NCBI RefSeq assembly: GCF_002095465.1
Contig: NZ_MLFP01000017.1
Span: forward strand, 46,420 to 110,419
Source: Pantoea rodasii
GTDB lineage: Bacteria > Pseudomonadota > Gammaproteobacteria > Enterobacterales > Enterobacteriaceae
Length of the DNA: 64,000 bases
Reading direction: 5' to 3'
Shown: positions 27,165 to 36,401 of the stretch, piece after piece
Position numbering within the stretch: position 1 is the first letter of the stretch
How the letters are laid out: each line of letters starts with the position of its first letter
Made by a program: the position numbers and the translations under genes
The notes under the pieces: generated by a model
The model's database searches: none
What the model saw: the letters and a program-made list of their open reading frames with translations, nothing else
What the model was told of the DNA's origin: nothing

Positions 27165-28096
27165 TTCAACAACTTTGCTGGCGACTGATGCAGGCACTGC
27201 TTGTGGTGCTGGCGGTTGGGTTGCTTACCTGGTTTCTGGTGCAGGCACTGCCCGGCGATATGGCGTGGCGCATTGCCAGTGGTCGCTACGGTTATGATCG
27301 CGTTGATGCTGAGGCTGTGGCGCGGGTTCAGCAGGAGTTAGGCGGTGTGCTCGATCAAAGCGGTGCGCTGCTGCACTGGCTAACCGATCTGCTGCAATTC
27401 AATTTTGGTCGATCGCTGGTTTCTGGCGAACCGGTAATGGACGAATTGCGCTGGCAGCTCAGCCAGACGTTGGCGTTAGCGGGAGGATCGTTGCTGCTGG
27501 CGTTGATGCTCACGCTGCCAATCGGCCTCTGGGCAGGCTGCCATGCCGATGGCAAACTGGACCGACTGCTGTTTTGGCTGACGTCGCTGCTCAAATCGAT
27601 ACCGCATTTTGCCCTCGGCATGATCCTGATTGTGGTATTTGCGCTGCAACTTGATTGGCTGCCCAGTGCCGGGCACGGCGAACTGCGCCACTTCCTGCTG
27701 CCCGCGTTGACCTTAGCGCTGTCTCTGACGGCGGTGGGTGTCCGTGTGGTGCGTGAAGCCACCTGTCAGGTGATCAATGCCGGTTACTACCAATGGGGTG
27801 CGCAAAAGGGTCTGACACCTGCCACCTTGCTGCGCCGTCATGGTCTGCGCAATTTAGGAACGCCGGTGCTGACCTGGTTCGGCATGCAATTTGTCTGGCT
27901 GGTGGAAGGCGTGGTGGTAGTGGAAACGCTGTTCGCGTGGCCGGGTATCGGACATGCGCTGGTGCATGCGATCTTTGCGCGCGATGTGCCGGTGATCCAG
28001 GCCAGCGCGATGACGCTCGGCCTGCTATTCGTGCTGCTGAATATGCTGGTGGATGCCGGCTGTCATTTGCTTGATCCACGAGGGACGCGCGCATGA
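27161..28096 (+). CDS. Dipeptide/nickel-type ABC permease (DppB/NikB-like)
   Basis: This 311-aa inner-membrane permease starts at ATG 27161, overlapping the binding-protein stop (ATGA). Features of the DppB family are VQALPGDMAWRIASGRYG near the N-terminus, about six helices, and the EAA-like loop YYQWGAQKGLTPATLLRRHGLRNLGTPVLT. FAWPGIGHALVHAIFARDVPVIQA follows near the end. It pairs with the next permease and shares a four-base overlap with it. Confidence 0.9.
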   Translation: MIQQLCWRLMQALLVVLAVGLLTWFLVQALPGDMAWRIASGRYGYDRVDAEAVARVQQELGGVLDQSGALLHWLTDLLQFNFGRSLVSGEPVMDELRWQLSQTLALAGGSLLLALMLTLPIGLWAGCHADGKLDRLLFWLTSLLKSIPHFALGMILIVVFALQLDWLPSAGHGELRHFLLPALTLALSLTAVGVRVVREATCQVINAGYYQWGAQKGLTPATLLRRHGLRNLGTPVLTWFGMQFVWLVEGVVVVETLFAWPGIGHALVHAIFARDVPVIQASAMTLGLLFVLLNMLVDAGCHLLDPRGTRA

Positions 28097-28875
28097 ACAT
28101 CACGTCACGCCAGATCGGTCTACTGCTGCTGGCGGTATTACTGAGCTATGCCTTTGTGCTACCGCTGTTCCATCACGGCGATCCTTTGCAGCAAGCCTTA
28201 CTCAACATGCTGCAAGCCCCCAGTCCGGCTCATCTGTTGGGGTTTGATCACCTTGGCCGCGATATGTTGCCGCGCCTGAGCGCCGCACTGCGACTGTCAC
28301 TTGGGCTGGCTGCGCTTTGTGTCATCAGCGCGATTTGTGCCGGTGTGCTGGCTGGCGTAGTCAGCGCGATCTACGGCGGTGCGCTGGATCGGCTGCTGGG
28401 CATGCTGGGCGATATGTGCCTTGCGTTACCGGGATTGCTGCTGGTTCTGCTGCTGGCAGCCATAGCGCCGGATTCTCCGCAGATGCTGTGGCTCGGCATT
28501 TCGCTGGTGCTGTGGGTGGAATTTTTCCGCGTGACACGCGCTACGCTGCGTCCGCTGGTGCAGTCGCCGGGTATGCAGGCATCAAAACTGCTCGGCTTCT
28601 CGGCGTACTATCGTTTTCGCCGACATTTATGGCCTGCACTCGCGCCGGTGTTGCTTACCGTTGCACTGTTTTCATTCAGTAGCGCCATTATGGCGGTGTC
28701 AGCATTGGGGTTTATCAGCGTGGGCGTTCGGCCGCCAACACCTGAATTGGGTCTGATGATGACTGAACTGCTGCCATTCGCCTGGGAAGCTCCATGGTTA
28801 CTGCTACAGCCAGTTGCTGCGCTGTTTTTATTGCTGATTAGCCTCAACCTGTTGATGAAAAAGGATCGCGTATGA
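28093..28875 (+). CDS. Dipeptide/nickel-type ABC permease (DppC/NikC-like)
   Basis: This 260-aa inner-membrane permease has the DppC signature LLGFDHLGRDMLPRLSAALRLSLGLAALCV after its first helix. The coupling loop VEFFRVTRATLRPLVQSPGMQASKLLGFSAYYRFRRHLWPALAPVLLT and GFISVGVRPPTPELGLMMTE near the C-terminus are also visible. It overlaps the genes on both sides by four bases, so the operon is tightly coupled. Confidence 0.9.
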   Translation: MNITSRQIGLLLLAVLLSYAFVLPLFHHGDPLQQALLNMLQAPSPAHLLGFDHLGRDMLPRLSAALRLSLGLAALCVISAICAGVLAGVVSAIYGGALDRLLGMLGDMCLALPGLLLVLLLAAIAPDSPQMLWLGISLVLWVEFFRVTRATLRPLVQSPGMQASKLLGFSAYYRFRRHLWPALAPVLLTVALFSFSSAIMAVSALGFISVGVRPPTPELGLMMTELLPFAWEAPWLLLQPVAALFLLLISLNLLMKKDRV

Positions 28876-30272
28876 AAGGAATTCAGGCCATTGGCATCAC
28901 GGTAAGCACGGAAAACCATACGCTAGTGGAACCGGTTGATTTCGATTTGCAGCCCGGTAAGCCGCTGACTCTGTTAGGTGAAACCGGATCGGGAAAAAGC
29001 CTGCTGGCGCAAGCCATTATGGGGATATTACCGGATACGCTGTATGCAAGCGGCATCCTGACGATCAACGGTCAACGCTATCAACTGCCGCAGGACCTTG
29101 CTGCGCTGCGCGGCTTGTGGGGACATACCCTGGCCTCGCTCCCGCAGGAGCCGTGGCTGGCGCTCGATCCCACCATGAAAATTCAATCCCAGGTCGCGGA
29201 AGGGTATTGCTATGTGCGCGGACACACGCCGACACGCAGCGAGGCTGCCGCTCAGGAGGATTTAGTGCAACTCGGGCTGCAGGCATCCGTCGATAAATTT
29301 CCCTGGCAGCTCTCTGGCGGCATGGCGCAACGTGCTGCATTTGCCGCAGCGCGAGCGGGTGGAGCGGCGATATTAATTGCCGATGAGCCTACCAAAGGGC
29401 TGGATGTGGCGCGGCGCGATGAAGTGGCGACGCTGTTGCGTCGTGAGGTGGCGGAGGGTGGCGCATTGCTGACCATCACCCATGACATCGCGTTAGCCCG
29501 TCAATTGGCTGGCGATATCATCGTGATGCACAAAGGCAAAATGATTGAGCAGGGCAGTGCCGCGTACGTGCTGAACGCTTCCCAACAGCCTTACACGCAA
29601 TCACTTTTGGCGGCCGATCCTGCTGCCTGGCCCGCGCGGCAGACCACAGTGATACACAGCAAGCCAGCGATCAGTGCAACGGGGATAAAGCTGGAGCGCG
29701 GAGGTAAACAACTGGGCGTACCGGAAAACTTCATTTTGCATGCAGGAGAAATCGTCGGGTTACACGGCGCCAGCGGAAGTGGGAAAAGTAGTTTTGGTGA
29801 TGTGCTGCTGGGATTGTTAACACCGCAGCAAGGCAGGATTACCCGGCACACAGCGGCCAGCGCTCTGAAATATCAGAAGATTTATCAGGACCCTTCGGCG
29901 CTGTTCCCGCCAACGCGCACGCTGGCACAAAGCCTTGACGACGTGCTGCGACGTCATGACATCGTACGGCAACGACGCGATGCACTGATGGAGAAACTGG
30001 CGCTGGATGCCAGCTTGCTGACGCGCCGTCCAGACTCTCTTTCCGGCGGTGAATTACAGCGTTTTTCCCTATTGCGCGTGATGCTGCTTGAACCGGTGTT
30101 TTTGTTCGCCGATGAACCTACATCACGACTTGACCCTCTGGTGCAGCAACAAACTCTGCATCTCATTACCGAGATGGCGCATGAGCAGCAGTGCGCGGTG
30201 TTGCTGGTGAGTCATGACCGCGACCTGCTGGAAAAGGGCACGCATCGGGTCATCGCGATGCAGGAGGTTTAA
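28872..30272 (+). CDS. Fused double ABC ATPase (DppD-DppF type)
   Basis: This 466-aa protein carries two ABC domains in one chain, replacing the separate D and F ATPases. Domain 1 has Walker A GETGSGKS, signature LSGGMAQR and ILIADEPTKGLD. Domain 2 (from about 270) has Walker [10 protein letters not shown], signature LSGGELQR and LFADEPTSRLD. It powers the two permeases just upstream. The stop overlaps the convergent acetyltransferase gene by four bases. The substrate could be peptides, nickel or an opine-type metallophore; sequence alone does not decide. Confidence 0.9.
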   Translation: MKGIQAIGITVSTENHTLVEPVDFDLQPGKPLTLLGETGSGKSLLAQAIMGILPDTLYASGILTINGQRYQLPQDLAALRGLWGHTLASLPQEPWLALDPTMKIQSQVAEGYCYVRGHTPTRSEAAAQEDLVQLGLQASVDKFPWQLSGGMAQRAAFAAARAGGAAILIADEPTKGLDVARRDEVATLLRREVAEGGALLTITHDIALARQLAGDIIVMHKGKMIEQGSAAYVLNASQQPYTQSLLAADPAAWPARQTTVIHSKPAISATGIKLERGGKQLGVPENFILHAGEIVGLHGASGSGKSSFGDVLLGLLTPQQGRITRHTAASALKYQKIYQDPSALFPPTRTLAQSLDDVLRRHDIVRQRRDALMEKLALDASLLTRRPDSLSGGELQRFSLLRVMLLEPVFLFADEPTSRLDPLVQQQTLHLITEMAHEQQCAVLLVSHDRDLLEKGTHRVIAMQEV

Positions 30273-30790
30273 CGTTCTGGCGGCTGGCTATCTCCGACAC
30301 CCAGTGAGCGTTGCATCACCACGGTATCGAGCCAGCGGCCATGTTTAAACCCTACCGACTTCATGACGCCGGTGTGCTCAAAGCCGAGTGCCCGGTGTAA
30401 TCCCAGCGAGCCCTGATTGGCGCTATCACCCACGATGGCAATAATCTGACGAAACCCCGCCGCTTCAGCCAGAGCGATCGCTTTCTGTAGCAGTGCGCGA
30501 CCCACGCCTCGGCCGGTTTGCGCATTATCGAGATAAATTGAATCTTCCAGAGTAAAACGATAGGCATAGCGCGGACGATACGGCGCCAGATAGCAATACC
30601 CCAACACCTGTTCATCCTCTTGCGCCACCAGCCAGAATCCTCCGCGCTGCTGCACATCCTTGATGCGATTCAGCATTTCACTTTCGCTTGGCGGTTCGGT
30701 TTCGAAGGTGGCAGTGCCGTGAAGCACATGCCAGGCATAGATTTTCTGAATGGCCGCTGCGTGATGCGGACGGGCGGGAATAATATCCAT
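30269..30790 (-). CDS. GNAT acetyltransferase, phosphinothricin/methionine-sulfoximine type
   Basis: The 173-aa GNAT fold starts at ATG 30790 (MDIIPARPHHAAAIQKIYAWHVLHG), with AGGA five bases upstream. The longer open frame to 31042 lacks family similarity. Family features are the TATFETEPPSESEML loop, YCYLAPYRPRYAYRFTLEDSIYL, the acetyl-CoA loop QTGRGVGRALL and NQGSLGLHRALGFEHTGVMKSVGFKHGRW. Members N-acetylate phosphinothricin, methionine sulfoximine or methionine sulfone. It converges on the ABC operon. Confidence 0.88.
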   Translation of the reverse strand: MDIIPARPHHAAAIQKIYAWHVLHGTATFETEPPSESEMLNRIKDVQQRGGFWLVAQEDEQVLGYCYLAPYRPRYAYRFTLEDSIYLDNAQTGRGVGRALLQKAIALAEAAGFRQIIAIVGDSANQGSLGLHRALGFEHTGVMKSVGFKHGRWLDTVVMQRSLGVGDSQPPER

Positions 30791-30872
30791 ATGTTCCTGA
30801 TGATCGACGAACGAAAAACACAGCATGCCACTGGCAGGCGCGCCGATCATCGGGTTTGAATATAGGAAATTG

Positions 30873-31427
30873 TTATGACGAGTTCTGCTCCGATAACTGC
30901 ACGGCCATGGTGTCGGCTTCCAATGCCTGGAAGATGTGCGGTTCGTCAGCGGGATAGCAAATGTAGTCACCGGGATGCAGTTCAACCGGCGCATCAGTTG
31001 GGCCGACCAATGCGCGTCCACGCGCAATGATAATGTGCTCAACCGACCCCGGCGGATGCGGATGTGAAGCGCGCGGTGCGCCCGGTTGGCTGGTTATCAG
31101 ATACAAATCGCGCCGACCGCCGGGCGGGCAACTTGCCAGCAGTGCAGCCTGATAATCGGCCAGTTCAGCCGACACCATCATGCCTTCGCCACGACGGATC
31201 ACCTGCAGTCGCTTCACTTCCGGCTCCATCAGACGTGCAAAGGGAATATTCAGCGCCACGCACAGTGACCATAACGTCTCAAGGCTGGGATTGCCGTTGC
31301 CTGCTTCCAGCTGAGATAGCGTGGATTTAGCGATACCGGCGCGGCGGGCGACTTCTGTCAGCGAAAGTCCGGCACGCTGACGTTCGCGGACTAAGCCAGC
31401 AGAGATAATAGCAATCGGTGGCGTCAC
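30873..31427 (-). CDS. XRE family regulator with C-terminal cupin domain
   Basis: This 184-aa regulator has an N-terminal helix-turn-helix (LSLTEVARRAGIAKSTLSQLEAGNGNPSLETLWSLC, residues 20-55) and a cupin sensor (HPHPPGSVEHIIIARGRALVG, LHPGDYICYPADEPHIF). The start is GTG 31427 with GGGAG upstream. It is divergent from azlCD, about 100 bp away. In many enterobacteria this pairing is conserved, so it probably represses the branched-chain amino-acid exporter genes (inference from context). Confidence 0.88.
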   Translation of the reverse strand: MTPPIAIISAGLVRERQRAGLSLTEVARRAGIAKSTLSQLEAGNGNPSLETLWSLCVALNIPFARLMEPEVKRLQVIRRGEGMMVSAELADYQAALLASCPPGGRRDLYLITSQPGAPRASHPHPPGSVEHIIIARGRALVGPTDAPVELHPGDYICYPADEPHIFQALEADTMAVQLSEQNSS

Positions 31428-31529
31428 AGTTACTCCCGTTCTTTATATCGAACGATTTGTTCGTCTTGTAAAACAAATCAGGTGCGTTCATTATAACGGC
31501 TTTCCTGTTCGATATGAGAGAAAATTGTG

Positions 31530-32203
31530 ATGCGTCTGGGTGCAATACCGCTTAATCGCAGTGTGTTAAAAGCGATTTTATTGGTCTGTCTGGCTGATGG
31601 TATCGTCGGGCTGTCGTACGGCTCGCTGGCGGCGTCGGATGGCTTCCCGCTATGGGTGCCAATCGCGCTGTCGACGCTGGTACTGGCAGGCGCCTCGGAA
31701 TTTCTGTTTATCGGGATTGTGGCGGGGGTGGTAGTCCGCTGACCGCTGCGGCCGCCGGTTTGCTGGTGAATGCCCGTCACTTACCCTTTGGCATCGCGGT
31801 AAAAGACCTGGTCGGGCAGGGTGGTCGCAGCCTGTTGGGTTGCCACATTATGAATGACGAAAGCGTGGTATTTGGCATTTCCCAAAAGCAACACGCCCAG
31901 CGGTGCGCTGCTTATTGGGTTTGTGGATTGGGCATTTTTACCGTCTGGCCACTTAGCGTGGTGTGCGGAGCGTTTATCGGCCGTTTTATTCCGGATGTCT
32001 CCGCGATCGGTCTGGATGCCGTATTTCCCGCGATCCTGATTGCGCTTATTTTCCCTGCACTGCGCCAACGACGCACGCGCATTCCTGCCACACTTGGCAC
32101 CGTGTTATCAGTGATCGCCACGCCGTTTGTGCCTGCGGGCATACCGGTCTTGTTCTCATTGCTGGGCTTGTTGAGCTGGCGGGAGCGTAAAAATGCAGAC
32201 TAA
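31530..32203 (+). pseudogene. azlC: AzlC family branched-chain amino-acid exporter subunit, frameshifted
   Basis: The corrected product is about 224 aa. Frame 1 gives AILLVCLADGIVGLSYGSLAASDGFPLWVPIALSTLVLAGASEFLFIGIVAG. Frame 2 continues GGSPLTAAAAGLLVNARHLPFGIAVKDL to the end, as in AzlC/YgaZ. Five G at 31724-31728 should be six. The large inner-membrane subunit works with AzlD to export valine, leucine or analogues. The start could be ATG 31530 or the GTG just before it. It overlaps azlD by 11 bp. Confidence 0.87.
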
Positions 32204-32513
32204 CCTCGTGATCGCCGGCATCGCTGTTCTCGCCGTCGGCACATATGCGATGCGCTTTGCCGGTTACCGCCTCGGAAGCCGCATTCAGATGTCGGAATCG
32301 GTGCGCAACATGCTCTCGGATGCGGCCACGGTATTGCTGTTAGCAGTTGCAGTCACCACCGCACTGTTTGAAGGCAGCCATTTTGCAGGCGTGGCGCGTA
32401 TTGTCGGCGTGCTGTTCGCGGTGTTCCTTGCGTGGCGCCGTGCGCCGTTGATTCTGGTGATTATCGGTGCGGCAGCGATGACCGCATTGTTACGTTTTTT
32501 CGGCGTACCCTGA
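32193..32513 (+). CDS. azlD: AzlD family branched-chain amino-acid exporter small subunit
   Basis: This 106-aa protein has three to four helices: TNLVIAGIAVLAVGTYAMRFAGYRL, TVLLLAVAVTTALF, RIVGVLFAVFLAWRRAPLILVIIGAAAMTALLRFFG. AYG/AMRFAG near the start and WRRAPL are typical of AzlD/YgaH. It begins within the last codons of azlC, so it is coupled to it. Confidence 0.9.
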   Translation: MQTNLVIAGIAVLAVGTYAMRFAGYRLGSRIQMSESVRNMLSDAATVLLLAVAVTTALFEGSHFAGVARIVGVLFAVFLAWRRAPLILVIIGAAAMTALLRFFGVP

Positions 32514-32586
32514 GCCAAAATTAACAAACGCGGCGAATAGGTTTTGCTACTGTGTGGCATTGGACTTATCGCACAGAGAAGAATCT

Positions 32587-33056
32587 ATGACACCGCGTTT
32601 AGCTCGCCCCATGAAGCTGCCGACTTGTGGCGTATTCGCAATCTCGCGATTCGCCACGGTTGCCAGTCGGTTTATCCCCCTGACGTGATTACCGCATGGA
32701 CGCCCGATGCTTTGCCGTCGGGTTACTTTGAAGCGATTAAGGGCAATCCGTTCTTTGTCATCGACGATCCTGAATACGGCGCAGCGGCCACGGGTTTCCT
32801 TGATCTAAAAAACGCCAGTGTCGAGGCCATTTTCACCCTGCCAACCTGCAACGGCAAAGGCTACGCCAGCGCCATTATGACGGCGATCGTTGCTGATGCG
32901 CGCCAACGTGGTTTTAAACAACTGACATTGGCGGCCACACCCAACGCCAGTGGTTTTTATCTGCGCCACGGTTTTAGCACCGTGCGCGAGGCTTTGTATC
33001 CCTCCGCCCTAGCCAAGGCCGATCTCCCCTGCATCGAAATGATGCTGGCGCTATGA
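32587..33056 (+). pseudogene. GNAT family acetyltransferase, frameshifted near the start
   Basis: The main frame (through 33056) encodes a GNAT domain: HEAADLWRIRNLAIRHGCQSVYPPDVI, TLPTCNGKGYASAIMTAIVADAR, ASGFYLRHGFSTV. Its only in-frame starts upstream are poor (TTG at 32544). The ATG at 32587, with GAGAAG upstream, is in another frame. Adding one C to the four at 32607-32610 joins it as MTPRLARPHEAADLW, a natural N-terminus, for 156 aa. The gene is thus probably intact in reality. The substrate is unknown. Confidence 0.72.
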
Positions 33057-33075
33057 TTAGAAGAGTGAAAACAAC

Positions 33076-34059
33076 ATGGACAGCGCCAAAATGGTGATTA
33101 ATTGTGTGGCCTATCGCCACGGCAAACGTGAAGAGCATGTCGATGTCGCTGACATCAGTGAAGTACTGAAAGAAGATAAGGCCTTTATCTGGTTAGGATT
33201 GAATCAACCTGAACCCGCTTTTATGCAAACGCTTCAAGAGGAATTCGGTCTGCATGAGTTGGCCATTGAGGACGCGCTGGTGGCACATCAGCGTCCAAAA
33301 ATTGAGCAGTATGGTGAATCCGTATTTATCGTGGTGAAGACCGCGCATCTGGACGATCTACAGCGCATCAGCTTTGGTGAAACTCACTTTTTCCTCGGAA
33401 AAAATTTCCTGATCACCGTTCGTCACGGTTCATCAGAGGGCTATGCGGGCATTCGCGCCAAGGCAGAAAAAAACCACACCATGTTATGCCAGGGGCCGGG
33501 TTATGCGTTTTACTGCATCCTCGATTTTATAGTCGATACCTATAGTAAAATCACCGAGTCACTCAGCGAACGCATTGGCGATTTGGAAGACGGTATGTTT
33601 ACCACGCGCTTTGACAGCCAAACGCTGGAGAATGTTTATCATCTGCGACGTGAGCTGTTGGCGCTGCGCAATGCCGCCATGCCGGTCACTGAAATCTGCG
33701 CCCAGCTGGCGCGTTTTCATGAGGACATCATTCCAAAAAACCTGCGTGCCTATCTGCGAGACGTGCAGGATCACGCCCATCACGTGATGATCGATGCCGA
33801 AGACATGCGCGAGATGTTGACCAGCGCGATGCAGGTTAATCTGGCGCTGGTGTCGGTACAGCAGAGCGAAGTGAATAAAAAACTCGCCGGTTGGGGTGCG
33901 GTGCTGATTGTGCCTACCATCGTTTTCAGTATGTATGGCATGAACTTCTCTGATATGCCTGAATTGAAAACCCACTTTGGCTATCCGATTGTGCTGGCCG
34001 TCACGCTGATGATCTGTGGGTTGATGTGGTCCCGGCTGAAAAAGGCGGGCTGGCTGTAA
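33076..34059 (+). CDS. CorA family magnesium/divalent metal channel
   Basis: This 327-aa CorA-type channel has a large N-terminal cytoplasmic domain rich in coiled-coil helix, then two C-terminal helices. The selectivity motif YGMNFSDMPEL sits between them, and the chain ends in a basic KKAGWL tail. The GMN motif favours Mg2+/Co2+ transport by CorA over the zinc-proton ZntB proteins, which have GVN. It follows the acetyltransferase gene by 19 bp. Confidence 0.9.
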   Translation: MDSAKMVINCVAYRHGKREEHVDVADISEVLKEDKAFIWLGLNQPEPAFMQTLQEEFGLHELAIEDALVAHQRPKIEQYGESVFIVVKTAHLDDLQRISFGETHFFLGKNFLITVRHGSSEGYAGIRAKAEKNHTMLCQGPGYAFYCILDFIVDTYSKITESLSERIGDLEDGMFTTRFDSQTLENVYHLRRELLALRNAAMPVTEICAQLARFHEDIIPKNLRAYLRDVQDHAHHVMIDAEDMREMLTSAMQVNLALVSVQQSEVNKKLAGWGAVLIVPTIVFSMYGMNFSDMPELKTHFGYPIVLAVTLMICGLMWSRLKKAGWL

Positions 34060-34125
34060 AGGCTTGTTGCGTGGCATCCCGAAAATTGGCCATGATACCG
34101 TTCTGACCCCTAATCGGAGCCTATC

Positions 34126-34821
34126 ATGGCCGTCTCTTCGCCGTTCAACATTGGTCTGCTGCTGTTTCCTCATCTCACTCAACTTGATCTCACCGGCCCG
34201 TGGGAAGTGTTTGCCCGCATGCCCGGCGTGAACAATTATCTCATCTGGAAAGACCGGCAACCGGTGATGTCCGACCGCGGTTTAGCCATCGTACCGACCA
34301 CAACTTTTTCCGAGTGCCCACCCCTCGACCTGATTTGCATTCCCGGTGGCCCGGGACAAATCGCGCTGATGGAGGATGAAGAAACACTGAATTTTGTGCG
34401 GCAAAAAGCCGAACAAGCCCAATGGGTGACATCGGTCTGTACCGGTTCACTGGTGCTGGGGGCCGCTGGATTGTTGCAGGGATATCGTGCCACTTCGCAT
34501 TGGGGATCGCTGGATCAGCTCAGCCTGTTGGGCGCAACGCCGGTGGCTGAACGAGTGGTGCGCGATCGTAATCGGATAACCGGCGCGGGTGTCACGTCGG
34601 GTATCGATTTCGCGCTCACCGTGGCAGAAGAACTGTTTGGCCGTGACGTAGCAGAAAACATTCAGCTGCAGATGGAGTACGATCCCGCGCCGCCGTTTCA
34701 TTCAGGTTCACCACGCAGCGCCTCGCCGGAACGATTGGCACAGGCGCAACATCAGATGCATGACTTTATTGCTCGCCGCCGCGCGGCCACAGAAGCTGCC
34801 GCTGCCAGGCTTAAGCGCTAA
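34126..34821 (+). CDS. DJ-1/PfpI family protein (isonitrile hydratase-like)
   Basis: This 231-aa class I glutamine-amidotransferase fold has a nucleophile elbow at VCTGSLVLGAAGLL (the catalytic Cys in CTGS). Also visible are PGGPGQIALMEDEETLNFVR and ATSHWGSLDQLSLLGA, as in InhA-type isonitrile hydratases and related regulators without a DNA-binding domain. The function is not certain, since many members are stress proteins or hydratases. ATCGGAG lies upstream of the ATG. Its 3' end overlaps the convergent ABC gene by 11 bp. Confidence 0.85.
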   Translation: MAVSSPFNIGLLLFPHLTQLDLTGPWEVFARMPGVNNYLIWKDRQPVMSDRGLAIVPTTTFSECPPLDLICIPGGPGQIALMEDEETLNFVRQKAEQAQWVTSVCTGSLVLGAAGLLQGYRATSHWGSLDQLSLLGATPVAERVVRDRNRITGAGVTSGIDFALTVAEELFGRDVAENIQLQMEYDPAPPFHSGSPRSASPERLAQAQHQMHDFIARRRAATEAAAARLKR

Positions 34822-36393
34822 CTAACTGCCCCAGCTCCAGCTTTAAGCAGCGATCGGCGAGGTGGAAATAGCGGTCGTCATGGGTGATCACCAGAACGGT
34901 TTTGCCTCGCGCTTTCAGTGCGGGGAGCAATTGGTGGTAAAACACCTCGCGAAACGCGGGATCCTGATCGGCCGCCCATTCATCAAACAGATAAAACGGT
35001 CGGTCTTCGAGCCACGCCACCAGCAACGCGAGTCGCTTGCGCTGTCCGGTGGAGAGTGCAAGCGTTGAGAATGCGCCCTCCACCAGTGTCACTTTACGGG
35101 TTAATTGCAAAGCATCCAGCAGGGCGTTTGCCTCGTCATTCCAGCGTGTGCTGTCGATACCCTGCAAATCCTCAAACAAATGAAAGTCATTAAATACAGC
35201 TGAGAACAGCTGGCGATAACGGGCGCGGTTTGTCTCGTTGATCTCTTCACCGTCAAGCAGCAGTTGGCCGCTATCCGCCTGATATAAGCCGGTTAGCAAT
35301 CGCGCCAGCGTGGTTTTGCCGCTGCCGTTTCCGCCCGTCAGATACACCAGTTCACCGGGTCGGAACTGCAATGAAACAGGTCCGAGTTGAAAAGCCTCAT
35401 GCTGATAGGTGACGTTGCACAGTTCCAGCTGATGAAAACTGAGCGGCGGCGTGTCAAATGCTGTGCGCTCGGGTGGCAGCTGTTGCTGCATGGCTTGAAT
35501 GCGTTTGAGCGCAACCTGCGTTAGTGTCAAGCCGGGCAGGGCGGCGAGCGCTGTCTCAATCGGCACGATCATATAAAGAAAGACCATCGCGAAACCTGAC
35601 ATCACCGTACCGTGCAGATCCAGCATGTTGGCGAGTAAAAACATTACCACGCCGATAAAAGTAAAAAAGAACACGCTGGCCCAAATGTTGGCCAGTGCAT
35701 ACAGTACATAACCGCGCGTACGCTCTACGCGCACCTGTTCGATGGTGCTGAAAAGTTTGTTATGCAGAAAAGCGTGCTTACGTGGTGCGTGCAAGCGCAA
35801 TTCTTTCGCACCGCTGAACAGCGCGCCCACCTCACCGGTTAACGCCTCTTCACGCTGGCGCGACTGACGCATCAACTTTAAAGCGCGGCGATGCACCCCG
35901 CTATAACCGAGTGAACCTATCAGCACCGTGACAAGCGCAATCACCATCACGGTCAGTGACAGATAACCGAGATAGACCATGCAGCCGATGATCACCGCCA
36001 GAGACATGACAAACCCCGGCAAGGCAATAAAGAACACCACCACCTGGTCGAGGTCCTGCGTCAAAATGCTGAGGGCTCGCGGCATGCCATGCTGTTCGAG
36101 GTCGGCATAACCGGCATCTGCCACCTGCTGAACCAGCCTGCGGCGCAACTCGGCTTTGCTGCGCTGACCCATGGCCATAAACAAGGTCTGACTCAAGGTG
36201 CGCGTGCCGAGCATCAACAGCGCCAGCAGAGCAAACTGCCACGCCAGATGCCAGCGCTGCGCATCCGTGGCGCTCAATCCCTGATTGATCAATGCCAGCA
36301 GCGCCGCGTTGCTCAAGCCTCCGATCACGCTGCAAGTCAGCGCGACAAAAACAGTGCACCAGTGGTGCGCAGTAACATCAGATAAATTGGCAC
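34811..36393 (-). pseudogene. Peptide-exporter-type ABC protein (SyrD/PvdE-like), frameshifted near the start
   Basis: This fused membrane-ATPase protein would be about 527 aa after correction. Six helices precede an ABC domain with Walker A GGNGSGKTT, signature-like LSTGQRKRLALL and Walker B FYLFDEWAADQDP. LSTGQRKRL and DEWAADQDP are typical of the cyclic-peptide/pyoverdine exporter group. The open frame begins only at a GTG (36328). A GTG at 36393 with AGGAG five bases upstream reads VPIYLMLLRTTGALF and joins if the five A at 36347-36351 (plus strand) are six. It starts nine bases after the fhuB stop, so it belongs to the iron locus. It may move a siderophore or its precursor across the inner membrane (inference). 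Confidence 0.82.
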
Positions 36394-36401
36394 CTCATCT
36401 C

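Noticed and set aside
30791..31042. N-terminal extension of the GNAT gene up to 31042
   Set aside because: The extra 84 codons have no family similarity and a ribosome site precedes the internal ATG at 30790.
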